Under the pieces are notes generated by a model. The model was given only the letters and a program-made list of their open reading frames with translations. It had not been told where the DNA came from and did no database searches. A stretch of DNA of 64,000 nt from Symsagittifera roscoffensis (lineage: Eukaryota; Xenacoelomorpha; Acoela; Convolutidae), in NCBI RefSeq assembly GCF_963678635.1, contig NC_087064.1:69120123-69184122 (forward strand). Reading direction: 5' to 3'. Within the stretch, counting starts at the first letter, position 1, and each line of letters opens with the position of its first letter. Position numbers and translations under genes: made by a program. Positions 45,661 through 58,233 of this stretch are shown here, piece after piece.

Positions 45661-46321
45661 TTTAGCACGCTCTTGAAAAAGTTCTCAAGATCTTTGTGAC
45701 AGCTTGAGGACAAGAGAGGGAGCAAAATTTTGCTGTCAGCATTTTATAGCAGAGTTCAAAAAAAAATTTTTGTGTTCTTGAAACATATGATTTCTAGATT
45801 AAAAGCTGGACCCCAAGCAATTGCGAGGTGACAATTGATCATTAGCGGCTATTCGCACTTTCATTAAGAAGCGGCAATTCGCACGGTATGAGGAGATTAA
45901 ATACCAGCTTTCGAAATTTGCTTCACTTGATTGTTATTAAGAGTCAAAAAAATTTTAGGCTGGCCTATGCAAGAAATTAGCTACGTCTTCGAACTACTAT
46001 GCGAATTGAAATGATTTAAAACACTGAGATAGCGCTAGTTAAAAAGAATCAGTAGCACCAAAATTTTTGATTTTAAATTTAGATTATATTTTATATTTTA
46101 TCCTTTCCAAATCCCATTTCTGCTTATTAGTTGTTACTTCAAAATGAGCCTATCAAAGAGGACCACTTAACTATTTTTTGTAGGTGCTAGTTTGAAAAAA
46201 AATAACTTACAAAATAACGGTAAAATTTTTACCAAGAGGCAAAGCGGAGCTTGACAACACAAAATACGACTCAAATACAGCAAATCAAGCCTTCCGATAG
46301 AATAGATTGAAGCAACTCCCG

Positions 46322-46604
46322 TCCAGACATTTCGGCCAAAGACAATTCAGCCGATTTCAAATTTAGACATTTCAGCCAAAAGTAAGCAGACAATTCAGCC
46401 AGAGATAATTCAGCCAAAAATGGCGACCGCTGAATTATCTCTGGCTCACCAGCGACCTTAAACCGAGAAAAAACTTAAGTTCAGTTTTTTTTCTTTCGAA
46501 TCTAGCGTTTTTTTCTTCAAAACTAGCTGAATTGTCTGTATACTTTTGGCTGAATTGTCTGAACTTCAAATTGGTTGAATTGTTTTTGGCCAAATTGCCT
46601 GTGC
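46322..46604. repeat. Foldback element built from repeated GACAATTCAGCC phrase
   Basis: The left arm carries CATTTCGGCCAAAGACAATT + CAGCC, CATTTCAGCCAAAAGTA, GACAATTCAGCCAGAG and ATAATTCAGCC. The right arm carries the complements GGCTGAATTATCTCTGGC, GCTGAATTGTC, TTTTGGCTGAATTGTCTG and TGAATTGTTTTTGGCC in reversed order. Confidence 0.8.
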
Positions 46605-47175
46605 GTCGAAGCAACTGTGTCGGAAAACTGATTTAAAAATTCACGCAATTTTCTCGCATGATGTTTGAGGAATCAAGGCACAAAATATCTTTAGCAACAA
46701 TTCGACACTCAAAATAACCTACCTAGAGACAACTAGAGTGACATTATTTGAAAAGACAACAATTGAGCCAAAAAATTGTCAAAAAATATCAAGCTACAAT
46801 GTTTGTATGCCCCACTCTTAGAGCAATAAAAATTTAATACGATTAGCCAATAAAAGAAGACTGTTCGTTTATCAGGGGAAAAACTGTTCACGGGAATAAA
46901 TCTTGATTTAAAGTGCACTTGCTACCGCTAGTGAAAAAAGTCTCTATTAAGCTGCAATTCGCAAAACGAAAGTCTGTAGTAATGTCTAGAAAAATGGTAG
47001 TAATGTCTAGAAAAATGATGATTTGCTTGACAGCGTTCTATAAGATAACATATACTGTGATAGAAAAAAGCTTTTAAAAACTGTAAGATCTTTTGTTTTT
47101 CAGCAATATAGTCAGAATATCACAAAGCTCCATTGCTGATTGCATGCTAAAACTGCTTGTCCGCTGCCTTTAATT

Positions 47176-47396
47176 TCGTTAGGGCGGCAATTTTATACAG
47201 GCGGCAATTTCATAGCAGGCGACATTTTGTAACAACCGACAATTCGTAATAAGACATTGACCGGTAGAATACGCTTGCTCCACTTCGCTCCGCTTGCACC
47301 CGGCACGAGAATGATTCAGCGCGTGAATCATAGTGCTCCCTACTTAATCTACTGTTTCGAATTGTCGCTTGATACAAATTGTCGCTTTTTGCACGC
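47176..47396 (-). repeat. Dispersed repeat family D, copy 2
   Basis: GGCGACATTTTGTAACAACC, CGACAATTCGTAATAAG, ATACGCTTGCTCCACTTCGC and CACCCGGCACGAGA are the reverse complement of the copy at 29998-30182. It ends in AATTGTCGCTTGATACAAAT + TGTCGC. Confidence 0.6.
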
Positions 47397-48244
47397 TTGT
47401 TCGCAGTTATATACCTTTCTGAAAACCCATTCTTAAAACCCAGTTATATAGCTTCTTGTTTTTCTTCAAAACTGCGATAAAAAGGATTTTGAAACTATGT
47501 TTTTTCCCGATCGCACACAATGCAGAAGCAAGGCTAGTAATGATGCGAATATAGATAAAAAGTTCACATTCTGTTTTTTAGCCGCGTTTTGTTCGTTTGA
47601 ATGGCATTTAAAAGACTGATCGAGGCGCCACATAGGCGCATGATACGGAGGTGGGGTAGATTCTTTTGCAATCTTTTCTCAAAATTGGATTATCATGGCT
47701 AGCTTTAAATTCGATTAAATTTCGTTTGACATTTTGTATTCAATTTATCATTTGTTCACGCCAAATTAAATAGCTGTGCGCAAGTGTAAAATCAAGTTCG
47801 CTGACTAAAAATGGCAGGTGCAAATGTGTGAAAAGATGAAAGGGTTTCTCTGAATTTGCGTGTTTAAAAGTACTTTGACTTGAAGCTTCAGGCTGCTACT
47901 TGGACAGTTATTTCGTTTGATTAACTTCCTTAGTATTTGTTACTTATTTTTCAGCCGAAAACTTAAGTAATCAAATGAATCTAATTTGGTCATGGTCTAT
48001 TAAGCAATTCATTATGCTTTTCATGCCTGAGCTAGGAAGTTAGAAACTAAACCAAATATATAGCAACATTTGATTGGGGTTTAGCATTTTAAATTTTAGT
48101 AGTGATACTTTTGATTTGCTAAAAATAACGCGTATTTTCTTTATAAATGATAGTTGAATGGCCTTGAGCTGATCAAATAGTCCTGAGCTTAATTTAGTGG
48201 AAAATGTTTCTGAACTAGTTGTGAAAAGGTTGCGGTGGGAATTC

Positions 48245-48635
48245 ACAAGTACCAAAATGAAAAAATCAGTCCCATTCGTATCAAAGTAAAAAATCAATCG
48301 CCTTAGTACCAAAAAAAATTTCAAATGGCCAAAGATTACAAAGCCGACTATTTTAAGCTCTTGGCTTAAGATCGCCGATGAACGTGCTACGCGCGCTTTG
48401 CCTCTCTTCGGCTATAATCGGATCTAAATTTTGTATAAAAGCCAACCCTTTGCTGGCAAGCTCGTAGCACGTTGGCAGAACAGCAGCGGTCACTTATCTG
48501 CAGTTTAGTATTTTACTGTTTGAACTGTAGAACACTTATTTAATGATTCGTCCTATTACAATTCGACCAATCATAAACCAAGTTGAAAAATTTTACTTCT
48601 TATAAGACCGATTTTTCATTTTGGTACAAATGAAT
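48245..48635. repeat. Foldback with two concentric inverted repeats
   Basis: The outer arms AGTACCAAAATGAAAAAATC (48248) and GATTTTTCATTTTGGTAC (about 48609), and the inner arms AACGTGCTACG (48381-48391) and CGTAGCACGTT (48473-48483), share nearly the same centre (about 48435). Confidence 0.6.
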
Positions 48636-49574
48636 CTTGGTACAAATTGGTCTTCACCATAGTTGCAAGGACGTCAAATGAAATAATTTCTGGCTGAAAA
48701 TCATATTTTTCTATTAAGTCGGTGGACATAATTTCCACTGGCATAAAAATGAAAAATGAAAAACTTCCCAAATGGCATAAATTTTATGCCACAGTTGCAT
48801 TTAAAAAAATTGAGTGCAACTTTTTCGTGAACAATGTAAAAAAATGAATCAAGTTGTCAATTCAAAAGTTGATTGACATTTTAACTTGAAAAAATTGTAG
48901 AATTTTTTATCAAAAACGAAAAGCATAAGGTTGCGGTTATTGATAAGCTTTTGTGTTCAATTTTTACCAGAAGCGCATTGCTTTCCATTTATTTGGAAGC
49001 ATCTAATTCCAAATCTTGTTCTTATGTTTTCGCTCGTGACAAAATGTTAGAGTAAAATTGATAGAAAACGTTTGAATTACAATGAGACTTGAAAATATGC
49101 CAATTAGAAAAAGTTTCCTTATAATGCCATTTGGGAATTATAATATTTAGGAATTTACCATATTTTTGCAACCACTGGTATATCAACAGATGAAGTTTTC
49201 AGACAAATGAAAAAATTCTGCGAATGTTATTTCAAAAAATAAATTATGATTTTTGCATAATAATCGTAAATGATATAGCACGTCATAATTGCTACCATCT
49301 TTCATAGCTTTTTTTGGTCTTCAGATTTACAACAAAGATTTATCAAATCATAAGAAATTTGTTTGAGAACAGCCAAAAATTAAAATTGTTTAATCATATG
49401 TTTAGTTTGTTTTGTTTCAACCTCCGGCATCTTTGAATAAGAAAACTGCCAAAACAAGATGGCTTGTTCCAAGTCAGATTGTTAAACATTTCCCAAATAT
49501 CTCTATTCGGATAAAAAAAACGACACAATTTTCACTGATAAATTATAAATAGGACCGTTTTACTTGTCCCTATT

Positions 49575-50036
49575 GTTCCGACTTTTGAAGAAATTTAGTG
49601 AATATTTGTGCTCGGGGTGTTTTTTTTTCTCTAGACTAATTGGTACTTTTCAATTTGCCGAATTTCGACTTTCGAGGTTTCTGAGGGAACACTTAAATAA
49701 TTTTAAAGATACCTATGCCTTGAGCTCAAATTCAAAAAGATATTATACCTGTGATCTTTTTTTGCAGTTATGGGGATATTAAAACTGCCTATTTAAGATA
49801 ATAAACGCGCGACGTATTTGTTCTATCGAAGCATAAGCGGCAAGTTAAATTGTTACAAATTGAATCAGACGCGCAATTTACTCTGGTTATTGCGGCATTA
49901 CCAGATTCAAATGATGTCATTTTGTACTTTTTACGCGTGAGGGGCAATAAAAAGAAAACAAATGGCGGCAAAAAAACTCGATTCAAAAGACTAACATTGA
50001 GCTCCGTTTTTTGTCAGTTTCTTTGAAGGTCCGAAC
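49575..50036 (+). mobile_element. Rolling-circle-like element, decayed 3' end
   Basis: The 5' end is GTTCCGACTTTTGAAG, with TTTGTGCTCGGGGTG following. Internal CTGTGATC and TTATGGGGATATTAAAACTG are present. The 3' border near GGTCCGAAC is uncertain. Confidence 0.6.
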
Positions 50037-50539
50037 GACCAAAAGGGTTAGGAGGTGTTCAGCAGGGAATCCACGGGTAGATGTTTACCGCTGCTGCGCA
50101 GGTAGCAACAATGCTACGATCAACGTAATAAAAACAAATTACTTTTGAAGCAAAAATTGAAGATTTTTTTTCGAAATTTTTTGGTTGGTACAAGAAAAAT
50201 TTATACTTGAAGAGGATTTGAAATGACCTTTAAAAAATTAAAAGCATTTGTGAAGTCAGATTGAGATAAGACTCTTTTTTGTCCACTGCCCAGCCGTGAT
50301 TCAAAGCTTGTGAAAAGGACTGAAATATAGTCTGCCCTTCTGAATGAAAAGAAAAGACCTGCAAGTACCCTGTTTATCTGCCCCGAATATCTGTAAACTT
50401 ATACCAAATGAGACTAAGCAATTTGGATTTAAGCTGTCATTTAGATTTTAGTTTATAATCTAATTAAAATATCAATGAAGTTTTTTGTTTAAAACTCCTA
50501 ATTGTAGCGCTTACCTAGTCGATCAAAAGGCGGCTCCAA

Positions 50540-50850
50540 ATCATTTTCGACCATTCACTCCCGCTCCAGTTATTTCCAACCCAAAAACACAGTCATTTCC
50601 GCTCCAGTCATTTCCGCCCCAAAAGCAGTCAAATCTGCCCTAATGTCAATGTACGTAATCAAACCTATTAAACCCAAGTAACATAATAGGGACAATACCG
50701 AAAAAGAGGGACATTAGTAAAACATACCGTATGTTTGATAATGTATAGCAAAGCAATTTAAAGGGAATAGCTTTGGGGCTGAAATCACTACTTTCGGGCG
50801 GAAATGACTGGGTTTTGAGGCATAAGTGTCTGGAAGAAAATGACAGGGGC
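50540..50850. repeat. Foldback element built from repeated CATTTCCGCCCC phrase
   Basis: The left arm has CATTCACTCCCGCTCCAG, CAGTCATTTCCGCTCC and AGTCATTTCCGCCCCAAAAG. The right arm has GGGGCTGAAATCACT, GGGCGGAAATGACTGGGTTT and GAAAATGACAGGGG. A related fragment is at 52798-52890. Confidence 0.7.
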
Positions 50851-51035
50851 CAATTCTCTGTAGGTGTCGAAAAAACCAGTAATAAAAATCGTTCAAAAAT
50901 GTTTTGATGCAAGGTAATTAATTTGTCGTACTAATTTTTTATACGACTCAAATTCAAACAATTAAATTTTACAGTTCGTCATAATTTAAAATTAATCAAT
51001 TTTTAACTCACCAGAAAATATTCGAGAGCAAGTAA

Positions 51036-51084
51036 AGGGCAGTTGGAACCTACAGGGCTTTGCCCTGATATACAAGCAGTCTTG
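51036..51084 (+). mobile_element. Rolling-circle-like 3' end fragment
   Basis: GGCAGTTGGAACCTACAGGG + CTTTGCCCTGATATACAAGC then AGTCTTG. Confidence 0.6.
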
Positions 51085-51424
51085 TTCTTTTCACTAAAAA
51101 AATTCCAAAGTTAAAACTTTTTCCTGGAAACTGATGTTATTTTGTTCAAAGGAAACTGTTCAAAATTCTTTTTTGTTAGGCGTTAACGATTCATTGTGTA
51201 GCAGATACGTCTCGTATTACGCAAATCTTTTCAAAATTTTTGGTTACTTTTGAAGTTTGCGCGACAATCGGTTCAGGCCCTTCCAGTTCGGGGTGAGGCT
51301 AATCACTTATTCTGCTTTTGAGAATTCTAAATGTGTATAAATCAGCATTACAAACTAGGCGCAGAAGGACGGTAAATAACTTAGTTTATTACATTTTGCA
51401 TTGCTAGTGTTTGAAAATTAATAA

Positions 51425-51688
51425 TTTGGCCAATTTGGGTTTATTAATGCGCGATATGTTGCGTTCTATTTACAGGCGCAAGCGGCAAATTATTGCGTTC
51501 CAAATTGAATTGAAGCAGACCAGTTGGTCCCATTATTAGGAGAGACGCTAAATACATCCTTTTGTAGTTCACATTGAGGTTTGGGGGGATAAATTGGGGA
51601 AAAAGCAGAAAAAAACTACCAGAAAACATTTTAATTGGCTTTACAGTGCAGTCGTCGGGCTTTGCGCGGATGTACGAGCAGTCTATTT
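51425..51688 (+). mobile_element. Rolling-circle-like 3' half
   Basis: It runs from TTTGGCCAATTTGGGTTTAT through GCGCGATATG to GATGTACGAGCAGTCTATT. The 5' half is missing. Confidence 0.55.
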
Positions 51689-52169
51689 TTCTAATTGTTT
51701 TAGTTCGACGTTAGTTTAAAGTTTGTTTAAGTTTAAAGACGATTGTTTTAGTTTAAAGTTAGAATTTTAACTCTACATTTTCAAATCTGTTGCGGATCTC
51801 AGTAAGCATCCTACGATAAAAATGAATGCTAAATATCAACCAGCGAAAAATAAAAATGAACGCGGTTGCTCACTTTAAACCATCAGATCAAAAATTCAAG
51901 AAAGTTAATAAAAATGTAAAATATCTTAAGTATATAATGAAAGAAAAAATATCCTTTTAAGAATTTTAAACTTGATCAACATACTTAGTGGAATACGAGA
52001 TGGATTTCTGTTCCAATAATTTATGCGTAGAGCAACTAATTTATTCAAAGAGCTGAATGGTGTTTAATTGTCCAACCAAAGTTTAACCAAAGGTTAAGTA
52101 ATAAAAAGTTTTGGAGGAAATCATTGCATTAGGCAAATTTGAGGAGATAAATTAAAATGCAATGAAACT

Positions 52170-53855
52170 GAATCAGCGATCAATGAATTTGAGTTTTGAG
52201 GGCGGTTTTAGTCTAACGAGGCTGGGCTTTGCCGATAAAAGGCATTGAAAAATATTTAAATTTCATCTCCATCAAGAAGTGCAAATCTTTTATCATAAAA
52301 AAAATTAAAATGCTTTGTAAACGCCAATGTCTTTCTAATAAAAAAACTGATTTTATGCTTCGCTTTTTCTAATTTAAAAGTATCCTTGCAATTGCCGATA
52401 GAAAAATTACATTTGAATTGTTATGCTGCTAGTCGAGCTTTTTGACGCAGGTTCGAGTTTAGAGTGCTCGCTGAAAAAAATTTACAATATCTTGATCATG
52501 TTATTCTAAAATTTTATGAATTTGGCAGTTTGGTGCGTTCTGAATGAAGCAAGTTAAATATAATCTTTTTCAGGGGCGTATCACGGTTTTCTCGCAAAGG
52601 ACGTTTGTTTTCATAAAAAATGAAAGTTTTCTCATCAATTTAGGTCGAGCTATGTAATTATCCGAGCTCTCCCAAATAAAGAACCTATTGATGCCAAAAA
52701 ATTGCACCGCAGGATAGAATTTGAAAAACAGGCAACAAAATAGTTTTTGAAACAGTTTTTGACACTTACAATATTGAGTCCGAAGTGCCTCTAGAAAACT
52801 CTGGGGCTGAAATCACTCTTTATGGGCGGAAATGAATAGGTTTTTGGGGCGAAAAGACTAGGGCGGAAAGGACTGGTCTTGTCAAAAGGCTGAGCACTGT
52901 GCCTTCTGTTACTTGTGATATGACAGAATTCAATTTCAGATTGTAGGTTTCAAATCAATCTGGTTTTAGTTCTTCGTGATCCCAGCTGAGGGGAGAGGCT
53001 CACTGCTATTTTATTTATATTCTAGGACCACTTTGAAGCTTATCCACCTGGATTGCTCCTTTGTTGCTTTGATGCTGAAAATTCATGGCAAATTGTTTGT
53101 ATATGTCGAAAAAACCAGTAATAAAAATAGCTCAAAAACGATTTGATGCAAAGTAATTGGTTATAAAACTTCCTATACGAATCAAAATCAGAAATTGAAT
53201 CAGCGATCAAAGACTTTGAGGGCGGTTTTAATCTATCAAGGGTGGGCTTTGCCGATAAAAAGGATTGAAAAATGTTCAAATTTCATCTTCAACAAAAAGT
53301 GCAAATCTTTTGTTATGAAAAATTAAAAATGCTATATAAACGCCTACGTTTTACTAATAACAAAAACTGATTTTGTGCTTCGTTTTTGTTTTAATTTAAA
53401 AATATCTTCTTGCAACTGCCGACAGAAAAAAATAAATTTGAATTTTTATGCTGCTAGTCGAGCAATTTGATGCAGGTTTGAGCTTAGAGTGCTCGCTGAA
53501 ATAAAAGTGAAATACTTTGATCAAGAAAATACAAAAATGTTGCGAATTTGGCAAATTGGTGCGGTCTTAATGAAGCAGGCAAATTATAATCTTTTTCAGT
53601 GGCGTATCACGGTTTTCTCGAAAACGAAGTTTATTTTCAAAATAAATTCAAAGTTTTTTATAATTTTTTTAGGTCCAGCTGTGTGATTTTCCGAGCTCTA
53701 CCAAATTATATAAAGAACCTATTTATGCCAAAAAATTGCGCCGCAGGATATAATTTGAAAAAAAGCAAACAAAACAGTTTTTGAGACAACTTTTAACACT
53801 TACAATATTGGCTCCGAAAGTACCTCTAGAAAACTTTTAGGATTGGTCAACCCAA
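52170..53855. repeat. ~0.62-kb direct duplication, copies ~1 kb apart
   Basis: The intervals 52170-52790 and 53190-53850 share GAATCAGCGATCAA, GAGGGCGGTTTTA, GGGCTTTGCCGATAAAA, TATGCTGCTAGTCGAGC and TAGAGTGCTCGCTGAAA in order. Each ends in a derived hAT-like sequence (GGGGCGTATCACGGTTTTCT / GTGGCGTATCACGGTTTTCT). The sequence before copy 2 (53092-53160) also matches 50868-50930. Confidence 0.8.
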
Positions 53856-53975
53856 ACGATTTTTCTGAATAGGAGCATACTTTTTAATTGGAAAATTCGT
53901 AAGTGGTTAAAGGGGAGTGGGTTGGGGGGGGTGGTCTTCTAAATAATTTCGGAGAGATAAAATGATCTTCTCCCT

Positions 53976-54389
53976 CAAAGTCGGATCTAGGGTTTTGAAG
54001 AGGGGGGGGGGGGGATTTTCAAAAAATTGCCAAAATATTGATGCCATTTTTTAGGTCGACTAAATTAATTTTCCAAGCTCTCTCGAAGCACTAAAGAGAT
54101 CCAGTTTTGGCCAAGTTTTCTGTGTCGTAGGCAAAATTACGAGAGAAAAAAACAGGCCAAAAAATCCGTGTTTAGGCACTTTTTGAAAATTTTTCATCAA
54201 GAAATCGCGCTTTTTCGCCGCGCATTTCTCCCTCAAAAATAGTTATTATTGGCGCCGAAATTTTAGGGTCCGCCAGCCAAAAACAAAGAACTCAAAATAG
54301 TACAAAAGGGGCACTCTTTGGGTCGGCAGGGGGTGGAATCCCCGAAGAGGGTGCGTCCGCCCACCGCCCCCTCACTAAATCCGCTAGTG
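53976..54389. mobile_element. hAT-like MITE, reverse orientation
   Basis: The left end CAAAGTCGGATCTAGG and right end CACTAAATCCGCTAGTG are diverged TIRs. It includes a 13-bp G run (54002-54014), TCGGCAGGGGGTGGAATCCC and GCCGCGCATTTCTCCC. The flanks do not give a clear 8-bp duplication. Confidence 0.7.
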
Positions 54390-54414
54390 GTTTTCTAACC
54401 CCGAACCTACAAAA

Positions 54415-54553
54415 AAGGTTTGCGCACGCCATTGTAGTGGGTGTATAGACTTTTTAGCGTCGCTGACGGTAGAAAATAGAAAATTATCCTCATTTTCCGA
54501 AAAAATGAGTTCTCATGATAAAAAAAATCCGCTCTGCCCCCCCCCCCCCCCCC
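54415..54553 (+). repeat. Dispersed repeat with GCGCACGCCATTGTA core and poly-C
   Basis: The sequence matches 15030-15120 (GCGC-CGCCATTGTA, GTATA-ACT, GCTGA-GGT). A run of 17 C is at 54537-54553. Confidence 0.6.
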
Positions 54554-54559
54554 TCCCCG

Positions 54560-55965
54560 GTTATCTTAAAGAAGTCTTTAAAAAAAAGAAAAATCTCATT
54601 TTCAAATTGAAGGATGCTCCTAAAACTCGTTTGTCCAACGCATGATAGTTTCAAGCGATGGACTTATTATTTTTCTTCAACAGAGAAATGATGCTTCGCT
54701 AAAAATTGTACAATGTGTATGGAAATTGAGAAAGAAAATTTGGTTCGCTGGAACCCAAAACAATCATGACTAAACATGTCACTTAAGTTACCATTGTCTG
54801 TGAAATCCACAAAAATCTCGGTTGAAACAGTTGAAAATTAATTAAACTGTCAAAATGGTCGTGCTCACAAAAATATAGATGTTTGATCAGAGAGATTTGC
54901 ACCTGATAACAAAACCGAGTTGTCAAAATAAAACAAATTAAATTTACATATTTTACAAGATTGTGGTTTTAATTTTTAATATAACCAAAATTTGCTATTT
55001 TTTTTCGACAATTGAAGAGATAAATGAATAAAAGTAGCCATTGTTGGCTCGATTTAATAAAAAAAAGCATGGTTAGCTACGTGTTAATCCCTCTAGGAAT
55101 TTCCTTAATTCAGGGCTGATTGCGAAACCTAACAATAGATTCCGAAAAGCTTATCAGGGATCAATGTTGGAACCTCAACATCAAAAGAGCAACTATTGAT
55201 TAAATTATAAATTTTAGCACAACTGGGTGTTGTTTCGAAAGTAGGTTTATACATCAAGAAATATTGGCAGACATTGAGGCATTCACAACACCAAGCTGAA
55301 AGAAAAAACGGATCTAGAGCATCAGACAAAAACTGAAAGCTAAACTAATTCACTAATTTGGCAATACTCCCATTGTTTTTTTTTCGAAAAAATGGCGATA
55401 CATTTATGCTATGTAAAATGGTTACAAGTTTTGTGCTCTAGTTTTTTTCTAGATAAATATCAAAAGTTATGCCAAAACTGCATAGATGATCCCTCACATA
55501 CTTATCCATGAGAGTATCTTACTAGTCGTGGAAAATTGAAGAAAGGATTCCTCTCTAAAAATGCGCAAAACGTTTAAAAATTGTTTTTTTTTTATATAAA
55601 AGCGGTGCTTTACCTTTTTGTCTATCAAATATAAATATAATAGTTTATAGGATGTTCAGGAGATTATACTTTTCTTAATTTTTTTTTGGGTTTACGTAAG
55701 AGGCTCACTTTTATATACTAATGAGATGTTAACCTGGATATTTCATTACTGATATTTCGTTCTTAGCTGGCCGTGAAACCCTAGAATTTAAGTCACAAGT
55801 CTATCATTTTTGTCAAAAAAATTCTCACTTTTTTGCGGGAATTTCTTACGCCAAAATTTTGATTTGCTACAACAAATCAATTTTCTTCGTCGCTCTCAAA
55901 ATGAAGTTTAAATTCATTTTTTTTAAATTTCTCTTGCAGTATTTGATCAAACAAATTTATTTAAC
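54560..55965. other. No gene recognised
   Basis: AT-rich sequence. The 66-codon minus frame at 55129-55329, with several cysteines, has no splice context or recognised domain and is not called. Confidence 0.4.
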
Positions 55966-55968
55966 CCA

Positions 55969-57722
55969 CTGCTACAGTGCTGATTTAAATTATCCAGACA
56001 AAAAGATTACAACTTGATACTTCAAACGCGTTTTTTTTCAATTTGGGTTGTCTTTAGACAGAAATTGACGAACACCAATCATGCTTAAATTTTTAACAAA
56101 ATAATATGGTGCAATTTGTTGTTTTGCAAAATGTGGGCTAAAATTTACCCCAAAAACGATCATTTTTGGCTTCGTTTATTCAACCCAAAAGTAATGCAAA
56201 TCTATTTGTTCATGTACTGAAAAAAAAATTATACCACTGCAAGCCTTTTAAGTAATCCAACAAAATTTAAGAAAAGTGTATTTTCCTAAAGTGGGCGCAA
56301 AGCTTTTAGAAAAATTTATCGAAAGAAATTAATGTTTTATATAGTAAAATTGACATTTTTTGGCTATTAAACGAATATAAATATTTTTAAGCAAAGCTGA
56401 GAAAATTATAACATGCATAAATTTTGTTGGGTTACAGTGATATAGTTTTTTCAGTCAATGAACAAATAAGTTTGGAGTAATTTCTCATTAGCCAAAAGTG
56501 ATAGTTTTGAGATAACTTTTTGGGGATGAAATTTGCAAATTAAATTGTACCATATTATTTAAGCAAGATCATCATTTTTTGTCTGAAAACAAATCAATTT
56601 GAAAAAAAACCGCGTACAAAGCCCAACAAAATTTTAGAAGGGTCAAGATTCCAAATATTTGAGAAAAACGATTAATTTTGAGCAACAATTTTGATTTTAT
56701 GTAGTTAAAATGATCTTAATTGCCTTTTTTGCATGCATTTTTTACACTTTTAGATTTTTTGGTGGGGTAAATCTTGAGGTATTTTTTTGGTAGAAAATGT
56801 TGACGAAAAAATGCCTTCCTTTAATTTTAGTGAAGTTCTAAGCAAATTTTGTTCTCTTCATTTTTGTCTAACTTCAAACCATTTTGAGAACAACGAGATT
56901 GAATTTCGAGTTGTGCCCGGTTAATTTAAAATATTTAATTCAAAATAAAAATGACTAGCAGTACCTAACCAACGACAATTAGGTTTGCGCTTTTAAGACC
57001 AAACAAGTTTTACCTTGCTGATTTAGATTTACAGGACAAACAACACAAATTTTGCTGTTTCTCAATGTTTTTTTCTTTTTGGGATACAAAGTGACCAAAA
57101 GTGATTGTAACAAAAGTAATGTAGAACTTCTGCCGATTTAATTTGATACTATCACTTTTGAAAAGTTGAACCTAAAATTTTTTCTAAAAAGTCATTTTTG
57201 GCTCCTTTGAGCCAATTGAAACAATGCGCCAAAAGTAAAGGGTCAAAAGATGAAAAAATTACATCACAGCGAGCCTCTTATTCTGCCCAAAAGATTGGAA
57301 TCAGGATATAATTTCTCGAATTTTGTATAAATGTGTTAGATATCGAACAAGGTTGTTTTTGTACCTAAATTTCATTTTTTTATTTGAAAACAATAAAATT
57401 TTTTAAAAGTTAAGTGCAACTTTTGAGGTTATAACTGTCTTAAGCCTTATTGGTCAGTATACAAAGCCAAAATTGAAATGATTTGCTTATCATTTGATCC
57501 TATTTTATGGTGTATTAAAACTTGACGAAAAAGAGACAAAAATGAGCCTGATTAGAGTAAATTTTTCGTCCGAATTTTGCAAAATAGATGATTGAATAAA
57601 ATTTTTGTGGTAATTTAAAATGATTTATTTTCCTATTTTTTGTCTCATATTAGCTCAAATGATGGAAAACGTGTTGAAGTTTTCCAGTTTTGTTTGTTAT
57701 GTCCGGATTATTTAAGCCAGCA
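55969..57722. mobile_element. Tc1/mariner-like non-autonomous element with palindromic interior
   Basis: The left end CAGTGCTGATTTAAATTATC + CAGACA and right end (reverse complement) CAGTGCTGGCTTAAATAATC + CGGACA are terminal inverted repeats. TA precedes the left end; the right flank is TT, so the TA duplication is intact on one side only. Within, 55975-56340 and 56340-56660 form a long imperfect palindrome (AATAATATGGTGCAATTTG / CAAATTAAATTGTACCATATT). Repeated CCAAAAGTGAT motifs extend to about 57260. No transposase frame is seen. Confidence 0.55.
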
Positions 57723-58029
57723 CTGTTTTCGTGCCATTCATGAAAATTTAGTCTTAAATTACATTGCAAGAGATCTGTTCGAATAAAATCCATGAATATG
57801 TTGACTGTATTCTATTTATGTTGGATATTTTCAGCATGAATTGAAGTCAGTATCAATTAATTAGTATTATAGATTGAGTCGTGTTGGGACCTAATGCGGC
57901 TATATATTTATCTTCAATTCAAATTTGAACAATTATGAGCGCCCAAAAGTTGTCACAAATTGATAAATTCTGAACTCCATAGCTCTACCGAAAAATTTGA
58001 TAGATCAAATATTAATTTCATTAATGTCG

Positions 58030-58160
58030 GGTTCGGGTGCCGATATCTTCATTAGCGTATAAAGTTTTTTTATAAAAAGTTTTCTAATTGCCAAAATTGG
58101 TTTGAGTAAAAAAAACCATCCCAAGCATAAATATTCTGCCTTTTCTTTAAAAGACGGAAC
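58030..58160 (-). mobile_element. Rolling-circle-like 5' end fragment, divergent subfamily
   Basis: CGATATCTTCATTAGCG, CCCAAGCATAAATATTC and AAAAGACGGAAC give the 5' terminus at 58160. Confidence 0.5.
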
Positions 58161-58233
58161 AAAAAACCCGTTGATAATTGTTCCTTTAACAATTAGTTTA
58201 CAACTTTCTTAATTTTTTAGATATTCAAAATTG

